This document shows, piece after piece, positions 15,877 through 23,526 of a DNA stretch of 64,000 nt (its first letter is position 1; each line of letters begins with the position of its first letter). Origin of the DNA: an uncultured Collinsella sp. (GTDB taxonomy: Bacteria; Actinomycetota; Coriobacteriia; Coriobacteriales; Coriobacteriaceae); contig UQIG01000008.1 of the NCBI GenBank assembly GCA_900541135.1, positions 1 through 64,000 on the forward strand, read 5' to 3'. The notes below the pieces were generated by a model. It was not told where the DNA came from and did no database searches. It saw only the letters and a program-made list of their open reading frames with translations. The position numbers and the translations under genes were made by a program.

Positions 15877-16596
15877 ATGAGCAGCGCAGCCGAGATGGAT
15901 GCACAGGAGATTATCAATTACATCGCCACCGCGCCTAAAAAGACGCCTGTCAAGCTGTATGTGCGCGAGAAACCCGGCATGAAGGTTGCCTGGGGTGACG
16001 CACATGTCTACGGCGGCCGTCGCGGCAAGACCGTCTTTGGCGACTGGGACGAGCTCAAAGCCATCCTTGATGCCAATGCCGATTCCATCGATTACTACGA
16101 CGTTGAAAACGATTGCCGCAACTCCGCCGTGCCCATGCTCGACCTTAAGGGCATCAACGCCCGCATCGAGCCGGGCGCGATCATCCGCGACCGCGTCGAG
16201 ATTGGCGACCGTGCCGTCATCATGATGGGCGCCATCATCAACATCGGCTCCGTTATCGGCGAGGGTTCCATGATCGATATGGGCGCCGTGCTGGGGGGTC
16301 GCGCCACCGTGGGCAAGAACTGCCACATCGGCGCCGGCACCGTACTGGCAGGCGTCGTTGAGCCCGCGAGCGCCACGCCCGTCATCATCGAGGATGATGT
16401 CATGATTGGCGCCAACGCCGTGGTCCTGGAGGGCGTGCACGTGGGCAAGGGCGCTGTCGTTGCCGCCGGCGCCGTGTGCGTCGAGGACGTCCCCGCCGGT
16501 GCCGTCGTGGCCGGTGTCCCCGCCCGCGTTATCAAGATGCGCGACGAGAAGACCGACAGCAAGACCGGCCTGGAAGAGGGCCTGCGTCAGCTTTAA
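15877..16596 (+). CDS. dapH: Tetrahydrodipicolinate N-acetyltransferase
   Basis: A 239-residue acyltransferase. The N-terminal third is helical and DapH-specific (DAQEIINYIATAPKKTPVKL). From about residue 90 it shows left-handed beta-helix hexapeptide repeats (IEPGAIIRDRVEIGDRAVIM, GSVIGEGSMIDMGAVLGGRA, VIIEDDVMIGANAVVL). The length and N terminus favour the acetylating DapH over succinylating DapD. The product needs an aminotransferase and a deacetylase; candidates lie at 19932-21095 and 11229-12416. The SD AAGGAGAG lies just upstream of ATG 15877. Last gene of the operon. Confidence 0.92.
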   Translation: MSSAAEMDAQEIINYIATAPKKTPVKLYVREKPGMKVAWGDAHVYGGRRGKTVFGDWDELKAILDANADSIDYYDVENDCRNSAVPMLDLKGINARIEPGAIIRDRVEIGDRAVIMMGAIINIGSVIGEGSMIDMGAVLGGRATVGKNCHIGAGTVLAGVVEPASATPVIIEDDVMIGANAVVLEGVHVGKGAVVAAGAVCVEDVPAGAVVAGVPARVIKMRDEKTDSKTGLEEGLRQL

Positions 16597-16598
16597 TA

Positions 16599-16626
16599 GT
16601 TACGGCGTTTTACCAAACGCCGTAAC
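16599..16626 (+). terminator. Hairpin after dapH
   Basis: A perfect 12-bp stem GTTACGGCGTTT-TACC-AAACGCCGTAAC begins right after the dapH stop. No T-run follows, so termination may be weak or shared with the next structured repeat. Confidence 0.6.
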
Positions 16627-16643
16627 GACTCGACGCTGCAAAC

Positions 16644-16733
16644 GCCCCTAAGCGGCAATCTGACGTTCAATCCTCGGTCGCGTACCGAAGTACGCTTCCC
16701 TCCTCTTTCACGTCACCTTGCTCGCCTAGGGGC
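16644..16733. repeat. Compound hairpin repeat, copy 2
   Basis: It is built like the copy at 1190-1292: outer stem GCCCCTAAGCG (16644-16654) with CGCCTAGGGGC (16723-16733), an imperfect inner stem (GGCAATCTGACGT with ACGTCACCTTGCT), and the conserved core GCGTAC-CGAA-GTACGC plus TTCCCTCCTCTTTC at 16680-16709. The stems differ in sequence from copy 1 yet still pair, which argues for a conserved RNA or DNA fold. Confidence 0.75.
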
Positions 16734-16793
16734 ATTTTCGCTGACGTATGCTCAACCTCCGACGCAATGTCAGCAACCAAGCCGAAAACAAAA

Positions 16794-16824
16794 AAGGCCG
16801 AAGCACCATCGGGGCTTCGGCCTT
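16794..16824 (-). terminator. Terminator of the toxin-antitoxin operon
   Basis: AAGGCCGAAGC (16794-16804) pairs with GCTTCGGCCTT (16814-16824). On the minus strand the hairpin is followed by a T-run, and it lies just after the toxin stop codon at 16827. Confidence 0.85.
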
Positions 16825-16826
16825 CA

Positions 16827-17171
16827 TCATCTCAGGGTTCCGTCGTATTCAACCATGGCGGGTCGCTTTGACAGGCGCCCTGCTGCCGTCTTATAGACCT
16901 CGGAACGGTCGCGCCGCCCTATTGCCACGATCTCGGCAATCTCAACCGTTCCGTCCTCCCGGATTCGAAAAACCATTCGGAGTCCTGCATTCCGCCATTT
17001 GATCTTTTTGCAGCCGGCAAGCTCACCGTGAAGCGGCGTTCCAATTTCATCAGCGCGCGTCTTTAATTTCGCGACTGCAATACGGACGAGTCTTCGCTGA
17101 GATCCATCTAATTTTTGATATTCCTTCTCGACGTCTCGATTCAAAAAGCCGACGACAAAATGCCCACTCAT
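16827..17171 (-). CDS. RelE/ParE-family toxin
   Basis: A 114-residue basic protein with RelE-fold features: VGFLNRDVEKEYQKLDGSQR, PLHGELAGCKKIKWRNAGLR, MVFRIREDGTVEIAEIVAIG and RDRSEVYKTA. RelE-type toxins cut mRNA on the ribosome and related ParE toxins poison gyrase; sequence alone does not separate them, though the pattern looks more RelE-like. Its start overlaps the antitoxin stop by 4 bases (17168-17171). The pair is followed by its own terminator and preceded by a large palindrome, a self-contained type II module. Confidence 0.88.
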   Translation of the reverse strand: MSGHFVVGFLNRDVEKEYQKLDGSQRRLVRIAVAKLKTRADEIGTPLHGELAGCKKIKWRNAGLRMVFRIREDGTVEIAEIVAIGRRDRSEVYKTAAGRLSKRPAMVEYDGTLR

Positions 17172-17518
17172 TCGAAAAGATCCTCATTGGGGATCGCGTC
17201 CGGATCCATCGATTCAAACTCCGCGAGCTCCTCGGTAGTTAGGGCGTCCTCAAACGGAACAAATTCATGCGGACCATGCTTGACTCGATCCGCAGCGATG
17301 CGATTTATCTCAAGTTCGTGCAGATACTGCAGCGCACCGTACATTTCCTCATAGGCGGCATAGTCGATAATCACGGTATCGATATCGTTATGATCGGCAA
17401 TGAACTGTGGTGCGCGTTTTGCGCGTTTACGAATGGCAGATAAAGACTTGCTTGCTTCGGTAGCCGAAACAACCTGGTCTTTTGTAAACACCGGTTTTTC
17501 CAGAACAAGTGGGGACAT
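17168..17518 (-). CDS. Type II antitoxin (Phd/RelB-like)
   Basis: A 116-residue acidic protein: an N-terminal DNA-binding-like segment (SATEASKSLSAIRKRAKRAP) and an acidic C terminus (LTTEELAEFESMDPDAIPNE) that likely wraps the toxin. ATG 17518 has GGAGGTC just upstream; a longer frame to 17566 would run into the operator. It is co-translated with the downstream toxin and probably represses the operon through the palindrome at 17538-17579. Confidence 0.85.
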   Translation of the reverse strand: MSPLVLEKPVFTKDQVVSATEASKSLSAIRKRAKRAPQFIADHNDIDTVIIDYAAYEEMYGALQYLHELEINRIAADRVKHGPHEFVPFEDALTTEELAEFESMDPDAIPNEDLFE

Positions 17519-17537
17519 TTTGACCTCCAAAAAATAA

Positions 17538-17579
17538 TCTGGATTATATTTCAAAGTATACTTCAAAATATAATCCAGA
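17538..17579. promoter_or_regulatory. 42-bp palindromic operator/promoter of the toxin-antitoxin operon
   Basis: TCTGGATTATATTT (17538-17551) is perfectly complementary to AAATATAATCCAGA (17566-17579). The centre holds the palindrome AAGTATACTT (17554-17563). Over the whole 42 bases 19 of 21 half-site positions match. It contains TATAAT-like sequence and lies 20 bases upstream of the antitoxin ATG, the usual place for autoregulation. Confidence 0.8.
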
Positions 17580-17602
17580 CTTTTATTCGAAAGAAAAAAG
17601 CC

Positions 17603-18616
17603 CTATCGATTCTCGATGCTGCCGATATTCTTGAGCTCGATGGAGATGAGGCCGTTGGGCTCGTTGACAAACTCGATGTACTCGGAGTTCGAACCCATCT
17701 CGGCCGGGAAGCTGATCTCGATACCCGTGTCGGTACGGATCTTGTGATTACGCACGGCCGCGCGCTCAACTTGCTTGCGCTCCACGGGAACGCGCTCGGG
17801 AACTTTCTCCTCGGTCAGTGCCGCGCGCACGCTCTCCTTGATGACCGGCTCGTCCTCGAAGACCTCATCGACGATATCCCAAGGCGGCAGCTCCTCGTCA
17901 TCTTCAACCTTCTCGGCCACAGCGGCCTTAACCTTGGCGAGCGCCACGGCCGTGTTGGCGCCGTGCTCCTCGGCGACTTCCTCGACCACACGCGTCACGG
18001 TATCGATGACTTCCTTGCCCGACACGCCCGTGTCGCACTGCAGCAGGCCATCGGGGATCAGCATACGGTCCTCACCGGCAATCTTGCGTTTCTTGTCCAC
18101 ATAGCCAATCTCCATGGTGCTCGCGCGCACGATGGCATAGCTCGGCACCTTCTGCGAGGGATTTGGCAAAATGGCGTAATGGCGCGCGATGTCGTTGCGC
18201 ACCTCCCCCTCCTCGCGGCCCACTTCGTGCATAAAAGCCTGTTTAGAGCCCAGCAGCATCACGGCAAACCAGCGGGCATCCTCATCGTCGTCAAAATCGG
18301 CCACGAGCACGTCGGTGGACTCGGCTTTCTCGGCTTTGGTGAGCTCGGAGGAGATAAACTCCGCAATCTGCTGCGACAGGTCCACAAACTCGCGCTCGCC
18401 AAAGAAATAGCCCTTGAGCTCGCCGCCAAACGCAGAGTTCTCGGCAAACGTGGCGCGTTTATTGTCGGCCGAGGTTCGTGCGCGGCGCAGATGCGTGGTT
18501 ACGAAATTGCGCACGGTACGGCTCTCGATATCCAACTCGCGCTGGCTCATGACGTTGACGGCAGAGTCAAAGTCCAGGATATGCAGAATCGCGTGATTGA
18601 TTTTCATATACGGCAT
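17603..18616 (-). CDS. Nucleoid-associated protein (NdpA/YejK family)
   Basis: A 337-residue protein of the 37-kDa nucleoid-associated family. It starts with the family-typical INHAILHILDF, then has DIESRTVRNFVTTHLRRA, FISSELTKAEKAESTDVLVA, and SQKVPSYAIVRASTMEIGYV. These proteins bind DNA; their exact role is not settled. The start at ATG 18616 or ATG 18607 cannot be separated, as both have only weak SDs. It lies upstream of the TA module in the same direction, but that module has its own operator. Confidence 0.88.
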   Translation of the reverse strand: MPYMKINHAILHILDFDSAVNVMSQRELDIESRTVRNFVTTHLRRARTSADNKRATFAENSAFGGELKGYFFGEREFVDLSQQIAEFISSELTKAEKAESTDVLVADFDDDEDARWFAVMLLGSKQAFMHEVGREEGEVRNDIARHYAILPNPSQKVPSYAIVRASTMEIGYVDKKRKIAGEDRMLIPDGLLQCDTGVSGKEVIDTVTRVVEEVAEEHGANTAVALAKVKAAVAEKVEDDEELPPWDIVDEVFEDEPVIKESVRAALTEEKVPERVPVERKQVERAAVRNHKIRTDTGIEISFPAEMGSNSEYIEFVNEPNGLISIELKNIGSIENR

Positions 18617-18688
18617 TCCGTTCTAGATCGAATTGAGCACGAACCAGTATAGCGGTCGATCCCGCCCCAGGCGCATCGAAGATTGGTG

Positions 18689-18709
18689 CAAACAAACCTG
18701 TCCCCAATG
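18689..18709. repeat. Partial GTCC-core repeat
   Basis: GCAAACAAACCTGTCCCCAAT resembles the right half of the REP-like unit at 3973-4000. It is shorter and unpaired, so it may be a decayed copy. Confidence 0.4.
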
Positions 18710-18712
18710 CAT

Positions 18713-18750
18713 AAAAAGGCGCCCGGGTCACATGGACCCGGGCGCCTTCA
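18713..18750 (-). terminator. Terminator of ldh
   Basis: A perfect 14-bp stem, AAGGCGCCCGGGTC (18717-18730) with GACCCGGGCGCCTT (18736-18749). On the minus strand a T-run follows, downstream of the ldh stop. Confidence 0.88.
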
Positions 18751-18779
18751 TTGTAGCCTGTTGCTTAAACGAGCCGAAT

Positions 18780-19730
18780 TTAGCAGGAGAAATCGACGCT
18801 GTCGATGATGTCCTTGAGGGCCTTAGCGGAGGCGGTGAGCTCATGCTGCTCGTCATCGTTCAGCGGCACGGGGACGCGGCAGACGACGCCGTCGCGGCCA
18901 ACGACCGTCGGCATGGAGATGGCCAGATCGGACAGGCCGTACTCACCCACCATAAGCGAAGAAACGGGCAGAACGGTCTGCTCATCGCGCATAACGGCGG
19001 TGCAGATGCGCTTGACGGCCATGGCGACACCATAGTAGGTGGCGTGCTTCTTCTCGATGATGGTGTAGGCGGAGTTCTTGACGTCCTCGGCGATGCGCTT
19101 CTCGGCAGCCTCATGCTCCAAGTGGCCGTGAAGCTCACAGAAGGTGTTCAGCGGAACGCCGGCAACCTGAGCGCTGGACCAAGCGACAAACTCGGAGTCG
19201 CCGTGCTCGCCCATGACATAGGCCTGGACATCGCGCGGGTCAACCTCGACGTGGGCACCAAGCATCTGCTGCAGGCGGCCGGTGTCGAGCACGGTGCCGG
19301 AGCCGATGACATGGCCCTCGGGCAGGCCAGACATCTTGATGGCAGCATAGGTCAGAACATCAACCGGGTTGGAGACGATTAGCAGAATGCCGTCGAAGCC
19401 GGACTTCTTAATCTCGGGAATAATGGACTTGAAGATGCTGACGTTCTTGTTGACCAGGTCCAGGCGGGTCTCACCGGGCTTCTGGGCAGCGCCAGCAGTG
19501 ACGACGATCATGGCGGCGTCGGCGACATCGGAATAATCGCCGGCGTAGATCTTCATCGGCTCGGCAAACGTCATGCCGTGCGCGATATCCAGGGCCTCAC
19601 CCTCGGCGCGGTTCTTGTCCACGTCGATGAGGACCATCTCGGAGAACAGACCGCTCTGCATCAGCGCGAACGCCGAAGACGAACCGACGAAACCGCAGCC
19701 GACAATAGCGACCTTCTTCTCGTTAACCAT
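18780..19730 (-). CDS. ldh: L-lactate dehydrogenase
   Basis: A 316-residue NAD-dependent dehydrogenase of the lactate/malate family. The NAD site is GCGFVGSSSAFAL, with the following Asp in VLIDVD. AGAAQKPGETRLDL is the substrate loop carrying the catalytic Arg; the Gln (AAQKPGE) favours lactate over malate. VSNPVDVLTYA and the catalytic His in GEHGDSEFVAWS are present. It reduces pyruvate to L-lactate to recycle NADH in fermentation. The start is ATG 19730 with GGAG 7 bases upstream; a longer frame lacks support. It is flanked by terminators, so monocistronic. Confidence 0.95.
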   Translation of the reverse strand: MVNEKKVAIVGCGFVGSSSAFALMQSGLFSEMVLIDVDKNRAEGEALDIAHGMTFAEPMKIYAGDYSDVADAAMIVVTAGAAQKPGETRLDLVNKNVSIFKSIIPEIKKSGFDGILLIVSNPVDVLTYAAIKMSGLPEGHVIGSGTVLDTGRLQQMLGAHVEVDPRDVQAYVMGEHGDSEFVAWSSAQVAGVPLNTFCELHGHLEHEAAEKRIAEDVKNSAYTIIEKKHATYYGVAMAVKRICTAVMRDEQTVLPVSSLMVGEYGLSDLAISMPTVVGRDGVVCRVPVPLNDDEQHELTASAKALKDIIDSVDFSC

Positions 19731-19755
19731 TAGAAACTCCCATCTCACTCCACAA

Positions 19756-19788
19756 ACAAGCCGCCCGGGAACGACCCGAGCGGCTTGT
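19756..19788 (-). terminator. Hairpin between the aminotransferase gene and ldh
   Basis: ACAAGCCG (19756-19763) pairs with CGGCTTGT (19781-19788), with extra CGGG/CCCG pairs inside. On the minus strand it is followed by TTTGTGG. It lies about 25 bases ahead of the ldh ATG, so it either ends aminotransferase transcripts or sits in the ldh leader. Confidence 0.6.
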
Positions 19789-19931
19789 CGTAATCCCAAT
19801 ACATCCAATCGGGACTTTGATTATGCTCCTATTCGCAGCCAAAAATCGACCGTTTACCGAAATTGTTTGCAGAATTCGTAAAATAACTGCACGAAATCGG
19901 TTTCGATATATTGACGAGCCAAAATAGCTTT

Positions 19932-21095
19932 CTAATACAGGCCCGCCTCGCGAATGGCCTCGACAGCCAAAGCGATCTGGTCGGGCGGCAAGACCAGCGC
20001 CATGCGCACGTGCCCCTCGCCCGAAGGACCAAAGCTCGCGCCCGGCGTCACCACAACGCCGGCCTTCTCCATAAGCTCCTCGCAAAACGCCATGGAATCG
20101 GTGCGGCCACCGGGAAGCTTGGCCCACACAAACATAGAGCCATGCGCGTTGGGGCGCTCCCAGCCCAAGCCCTCAAGACCGTCGCACAGGGCATCGCGGC
20201 GCTCCTGGTACTTCAGACGCTGCGCCTCGACCTCATCGCGCGGACCGTTCAGGCAGGCGATGGCGGCCTTCTGGATCGGGAAGAACATGCCAAAGTCGAT
20301 CTGGCCGCGCAGCTTGGCAAAGGCCGAGACCACATCCTCGCGACCGACCAAAAAGCCGATGCGGGCACCGGTGACGTTAAACGACTTGGAGAGCGAGAAG
20401 AACTCCACGCCCACCTCAAGCGCACCGGGATACTGCAAGAAGCTGCCGCCCGGCTCGCCGTCGAACACGATGTCGGAGTATGCGTTGTCATGGACGATGA
20501 GCAGGTCGTGCTCGCGGGCGAAAGCAATGATCTCCTCGTAGACCTCGGGCGTGCCCACCGAGCCCACCGGGTTGGCGGGCAGCGACACGATCATATACTT
20601 GGCACGATCGGCCACCTCGGGATCGATACCCGCCACATAGGGCAGGTAATTATGCTCGGCAACCAGCGGATAGTATTCGAGCTTGGCATCGGCGATCTTG
20701 GCACCCGCCTCAAAGACCGGGTAGCACGGATCGGGAACCAAAATAGTGTCGCCCGGATCGAGCAGGGCCAGGCCCAAATGGCCCACGCCCTCCTGCGTGC
20801 CGTTGCACGACTGCACCATGGACGGCGTAATGCCCGAAACGCCAAAGCGACGCTCATAGTAATCGCACACGGCCTGCTTGAGTTCGGGCAGGTCACGCAG
20901 GGCATACTTCCACATCTCGGGATCCTGGGCGGCTTGTGTGAGCGCATCGACCACGTGGCCGTACGGCTTAAAGTCGGGCGTGCCCACGCTCATGTTGTAA
21001 ATGGTCTTGCCCTGAGCCTTCAGCGCGAGAAGCTTGTTGTTGAGCGAGGCGAAAACCTCCGCGCCAAAGCGATCGAGACGCTGCGATGCCTGCAT
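19932..21095 (-). CDS. Class I/II PLP aminotransferase (possibly LL-DAP or N-acetyl-LL-DAP aminotransferase)
   Basis: A 387-residue fold-type I aminotransferase: YNMSVGTPDFKP, NGTQEGVGHLGLAL, PDPCYPVFEAG, SLPANPVG, HDNAYSDIVFDG, and the PLP Lys in SLSKSFNVTGARIGF. The pattern (especially PDPCYPVFEAG and the SLSK loop) resembles LL-diaminopimelate aminotransferases and related enzymes. The lysine operon nearby lacks an aminotransferase, so this could be the missing step, but substrate cannot be read from sequence. The start is ATG 21095 with GAAAGGTGG upstream. A strong terminator-like hairpin lies directly ahead of its SD. Confidence 0.82.
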   Translation of the reverse strand: MQASQRLDRFGAEVFASLNNKLLALKAQGKTIYNMSVGTPDFKPYGHVVDALTQAAQDPEMWKYALRDLPELKQAVCDYYERRFGVSGITPSMVQSCNGTQEGVGHLGLALLDPGDTILVPDPCYPVFEAGAKIADAKLEYYPLVAEHNYLPYVAGIDPEVADRAKYMIVSLPANPVGSVGTPEVYEEIIAFAREHDLLIVHDNAYSDIVFDGEPGGSFLQYPGALEVGVEFFSLSKSFNVTGARIGFLVGREDVVSAFAKLRGQIDFGMFFPIQKAAIACLNGPRDEVEAQRLKYQERRDALCDGLEGLGWERPNAHGSMFVWAKLPGGRTDSMAFCEELMEKAGVVVTPGASFGPSGEGHVRMALVLPPDQIALAVEAIREAGLY

Positions 21096-21113
21096 GGTGC
21101 CACCTTTCGATAT

Positions 21114-21145
21114 AAAAAACGCGGCGCTCCGACAAGAGCGCCGCG
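21114..21145 (-). terminator. Terminator/attenuator hairpin abutting the aminotransferase SD
   Basis: CGCGGCGCTC (21120-21129) pairs perfectly with GAGCGCCGCG (21136-21145). On the minus strand six T follow (21119-21114). It ends 18 bases before ATG 21095. It may terminate nadE transcripts or attenuate the aminotransferase gene. Confidence 0.8.
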
Positions 21146-21213
21146 CGATACGGGCCATCAGATTGCAAAAGTGTAACGCTTGCAACCCCCGTATTGGTTC
21201 AATTTAGCCAACC

Positions 21214-23214
21214 TTAGTCAATTGCATTGAGCGCGTCGATCTGTGCGAGCCACAGACGTGAGCTGGCGTCACTCGGCATACGCCAATCGCCACGCGGGCT
21301 GAGCGTCACCGAGCCCACCTTGGGGCCATCGGGCAGGCAGCTGCGCTTAAACTGCTGGGCAAAGAAGCGACGATAGAACGTACGCAACCACGTGTGGACG
21401 ATCTTGGCGTCGTAGACGCCCTCGAAGCTCTTGAGCGCCATGCGGTAGATCTTGCCCGGCTCAAAACCAAAACGCAGCAGGTAGTAGAGGAAGTAGTCGT
21501 GCAGCTCGTACGGGCCCACCAAATCCTCAGTCTTCTGCGCAATCTCGCCGTCGCCCGTGGGCGGCAGAAGCTCGGGAGATACCGGCGTATCGAGGATATC
21601 GAGCAAGACCTCGGCAATACGCCCGCCAAAGACATCGGCCGCATAGCGCACCAGATGGCGCACAAGCGTCTTGGGCACGCTCGCGTTGACGGCGTACATG
21701 CTCATGTGGTCGCCGTTATAGGTAGCCCAGCCGAGCGCCAGCTCCGACAGATCGCCCGTACCGATGACAAAACCGCCAGCCTGGTTGGCCAAATCCATCA
21801 GAATCTGCGTGCGCTCGCGGGCCTGGCTGTTCTCGTAGGTCACGTCCTGAACTGCCGGGTCGTGCTCAATGTCCTTGAAGTGCTGCTCCACAGCCGCGTG
21901 GATCGAAACCTCGCGGAAGCTCACACCCAGGTCGCGAGCGAGCGACTCGGCATTGGACTTGGTGCGATGCGTCGTGCCAAAACCTGGCATGGAGACCGCC
22001 GTGATACCCGTGCGCGGCAGCCCCAGCGCATCGAAGGCACGCACGGTCACAAGCAGTGCCAGCGTGGAGTCCAAGCCACCCGAAAGGCCGATAACCGCAG
22101 CCTTGGTACCTGTGTGGGCAAGGCGGGTCTTGAGGCCAGCAGTCTGCAGATTGAGAATAGTCTCGCAGCGCTCGGCCAGATCACCGTGGTCGGCCGGCAC
22201 AAAGGGCGCACGAGGGAAAACGCGGTCGATATCGCAGGCATCGCGCAGGACAGGCTCTTTGGCCGACACGCCCTCAAACGAAAACTCAACGGTCGTGGCC
22301 CCCGGCGCATCGTCCGTGCGCGCCCACGTCGTCGAGCGACGGCGCTCGGCAACCAGGCGGTCAAGGTCAACGTCGGCGACGGCCATATCGCAAGTGAGGA
22401 GCTTCGTCGCGGCGAGCTTGGAGCCGTTTTCGTAGACGAGGTTCTCGCCCGCAAAGACCATGTCGGTCGTGGACTCGCCCTCACTCGCGTCCGCATAGGC
22501 ATAGGCGCAGTACAGGCGCGCGCTTTGGTTAGAGATAAGGCTGCGGCGGTAATCTGCCTTACCAATAATCTCGTCCGAGGCCGACGGGTTGAGAATCACC
22601 GTCGCACCGGCAAGCGCCATCTCGGTCGAGGGCGGCGCAGGTACCCACAGGTCCTCACAGACCTCGACGCCCAGCACCAGGTCCTCAGCACCCTCATCAC
22701 AGCAGCGGTAGACAAGCCCCGAACCCAGCGGAACCGGACCCTGACCGGCAAACTCGACCCACACAGGATCTGCGGGCGCCGGAGCAAACCAGCGGCGCTC
22801 GTAGAACTCGCCATAGTTGGGCAGATACTTCTTGGCCGTAAGGCCCAAAAGCTCGCCCGCGCAGCACACGGCGGCGCAGTTGTTGATGTTTTCTGCCACC
22901 GCAACGGGCAAGCCAACGGTAAAGACAATCGGCAGCTCACGAGTCTCATCGAGGATATGCACCAGAGCAGCCTCGCAGGCATGCAGCAGCGTGCGGTTAT
23001 GGAACAGATCGGCCGCGGTATAGCCGCACAAGTTGAGCTCGGGCAGCACCAGAGCACGGACGCCGCGCTCGACAGCCGCGCGAACAGCCGCTAACGCAAC
23101 CTCGGCATTGCCCTCGACATCGGCCACGCGAATCTGCGGCGACGCCGCCGCCACACGCAAAAAGCCATCGTTCTTATTAGCCGAAACGCAGCATTGCCTT
23201 GTTGATCTGGACAC
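21214..23214 (-). CDS. nadE: Glutamine-dependent NAD+ synthetase
   Basis: A 666-residue enzyme with two domains. The N-terminal nitrilase-type glutaminase (about 20-290) has the triad Glu in LPELNLCGY, Lys in AKKYLPNYGEFYE, and Cys in LGVEVCEDLW. The C-terminal synthetase has the PP-loop SGGLDSTLALLV and GTGDLSELALGW. It makes NAD+ from deamido-NAD+, ATP and glutamine. The first codon is taken as GTG 23214 because GAAGGGG lies just upstream. Homology begins only around NDGFLRVAAASP, some 14 residues in, with no ATG there, so the true N terminus is uncertain. Confidence 0.93.
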   Translation of the reverse strand: MSRSTRQCCVSANKNDGFLRVAAASPQIRVADVEGNAEVALAAVRAAVERGVRALVLPELNLCGYTAADLFHNRTLLHACEAALVHILDETRELPIVFTVGLPVAVAENINNCAAVCCAGELLGLTAKKYLPNYGEFYERRWFAPAPADPVWVEFAGQGPVPLGSGLVYRCCDEGAEDLVLGVEVCEDLWVPAPPSTEMALAGATVILNPSASDEIIGKADYRRSLISNQSARLYCAYAYADASEGESTTDMVFAGENLVYENGSKLAATKLLTCDMAVADVDLDRLVAERRRSTTWARTDDAPGATTVEFSFEGVSAKEPVLRDACDIDRVFPRAPFVPADHGDLAERCETILNLQTAGLKTRLAHTGTKAAVIGLSGGLDSTLALLVTVRAFDALGLPRTGITAVSMPGFGTTHRTKSNAESLARDLGVSFREVSIHAAVEQHFKDIEHDPAVQDVTYENSQARERTQILMDLANQAGGFVIGTGDLSELALGWATYNGDHMSMYAVNASVPKTLVRHLVRYAADVFGGRIAEVLLDILDTPVSPELLPPTGDGEIAQKTEDLVGPYELHDYFLYYLLRFGFEPGKIYRMALKSFEGVYDAKIVHTWLRTFYRRFFAQQFKRSCLPDGPKVGSVTLSPRGDWRMPSDASSRLWLAQIDALNAID

Positions 23215-23344
23215 TGGAGGCCCCTTCTACCCTGAGATTCAGTCTAACGGACGTTCACATATCTCTAACTAGCCAAAGCAACCTCCCAGTTTACTGAGAG
23301 GCCAACCTGTGCTAAGAGCATGTAGTTCAAAAATATCTTTAATT

Positions 23345-23378
23345 AAAAAAGGAGAAATCGATAATCGACTTCTCCTTT
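23345..23378 (-). terminator. Terminator of the radical SAM/peptide operon
   Basis: AAAGGAGA (23348-23355) pairs with TCTCCTTT (23371-23378), extended by TCGAT/ATCGA. On the minus strand a T-run follows. It lies 25 bases after the small peptide stop. Confidence 0.8.
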
Positions 23379-23402
23379 AAGCGAGGCGAGTAAATTCTGA
23401 AA

Positions 23403-23513
23403 CTAATGGCAGAATTTATCCATGTAGTCCTCAAAGTCGAACACTTCTACCACGACGCCCTCTTCCTGAAACTCTTTCAGCTGCTCCAAGAGATCTTTGT
23501 TAATAACGTCCAT
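23403..23513 (-). CDS. 36-residue acidic peptide, candidate RiPP precursor
   Basis: ATG 23513 opens a 36-codon frame ending in TAG at 23403, with a strong SD (GAGGAGG) 7 bases upstream and only 13 bases after the radical SAM stop. The sequence runs MDVINKDLLEQLKEFQEE, then GVVVEVFDFEDYMDKFCH. It has an amphipathic helical first half and an acidic/aromatic tail ending in Cys-His. A tiny gene co-transcribed with a radical SAM enzyme and an exporter, right before a terminator, is the classic position of a precursor peptide for a ribosomally made, modified product. I recognise no family, so its role is inferred. Confidence 0.72.
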   Translation of the reverse strand: MDVINKDLLEQLKEFQEEGVVVEVFDFEDYMDKFCH

Positions 23514-23526
23514 GCAGAAACCTCCT

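Noticed and set aside
17689..17705. GTTCGAA T-loop-like sequence as a tRNA
   Set aside because: It is inside the nucleoid-associated protein gene and no cloverleaf surrounds it.
21394..23094. 566-codon plus-strand frame
   Set aside because: Antisense shadow of nadE; the minus strand has clear catalytic motifs.
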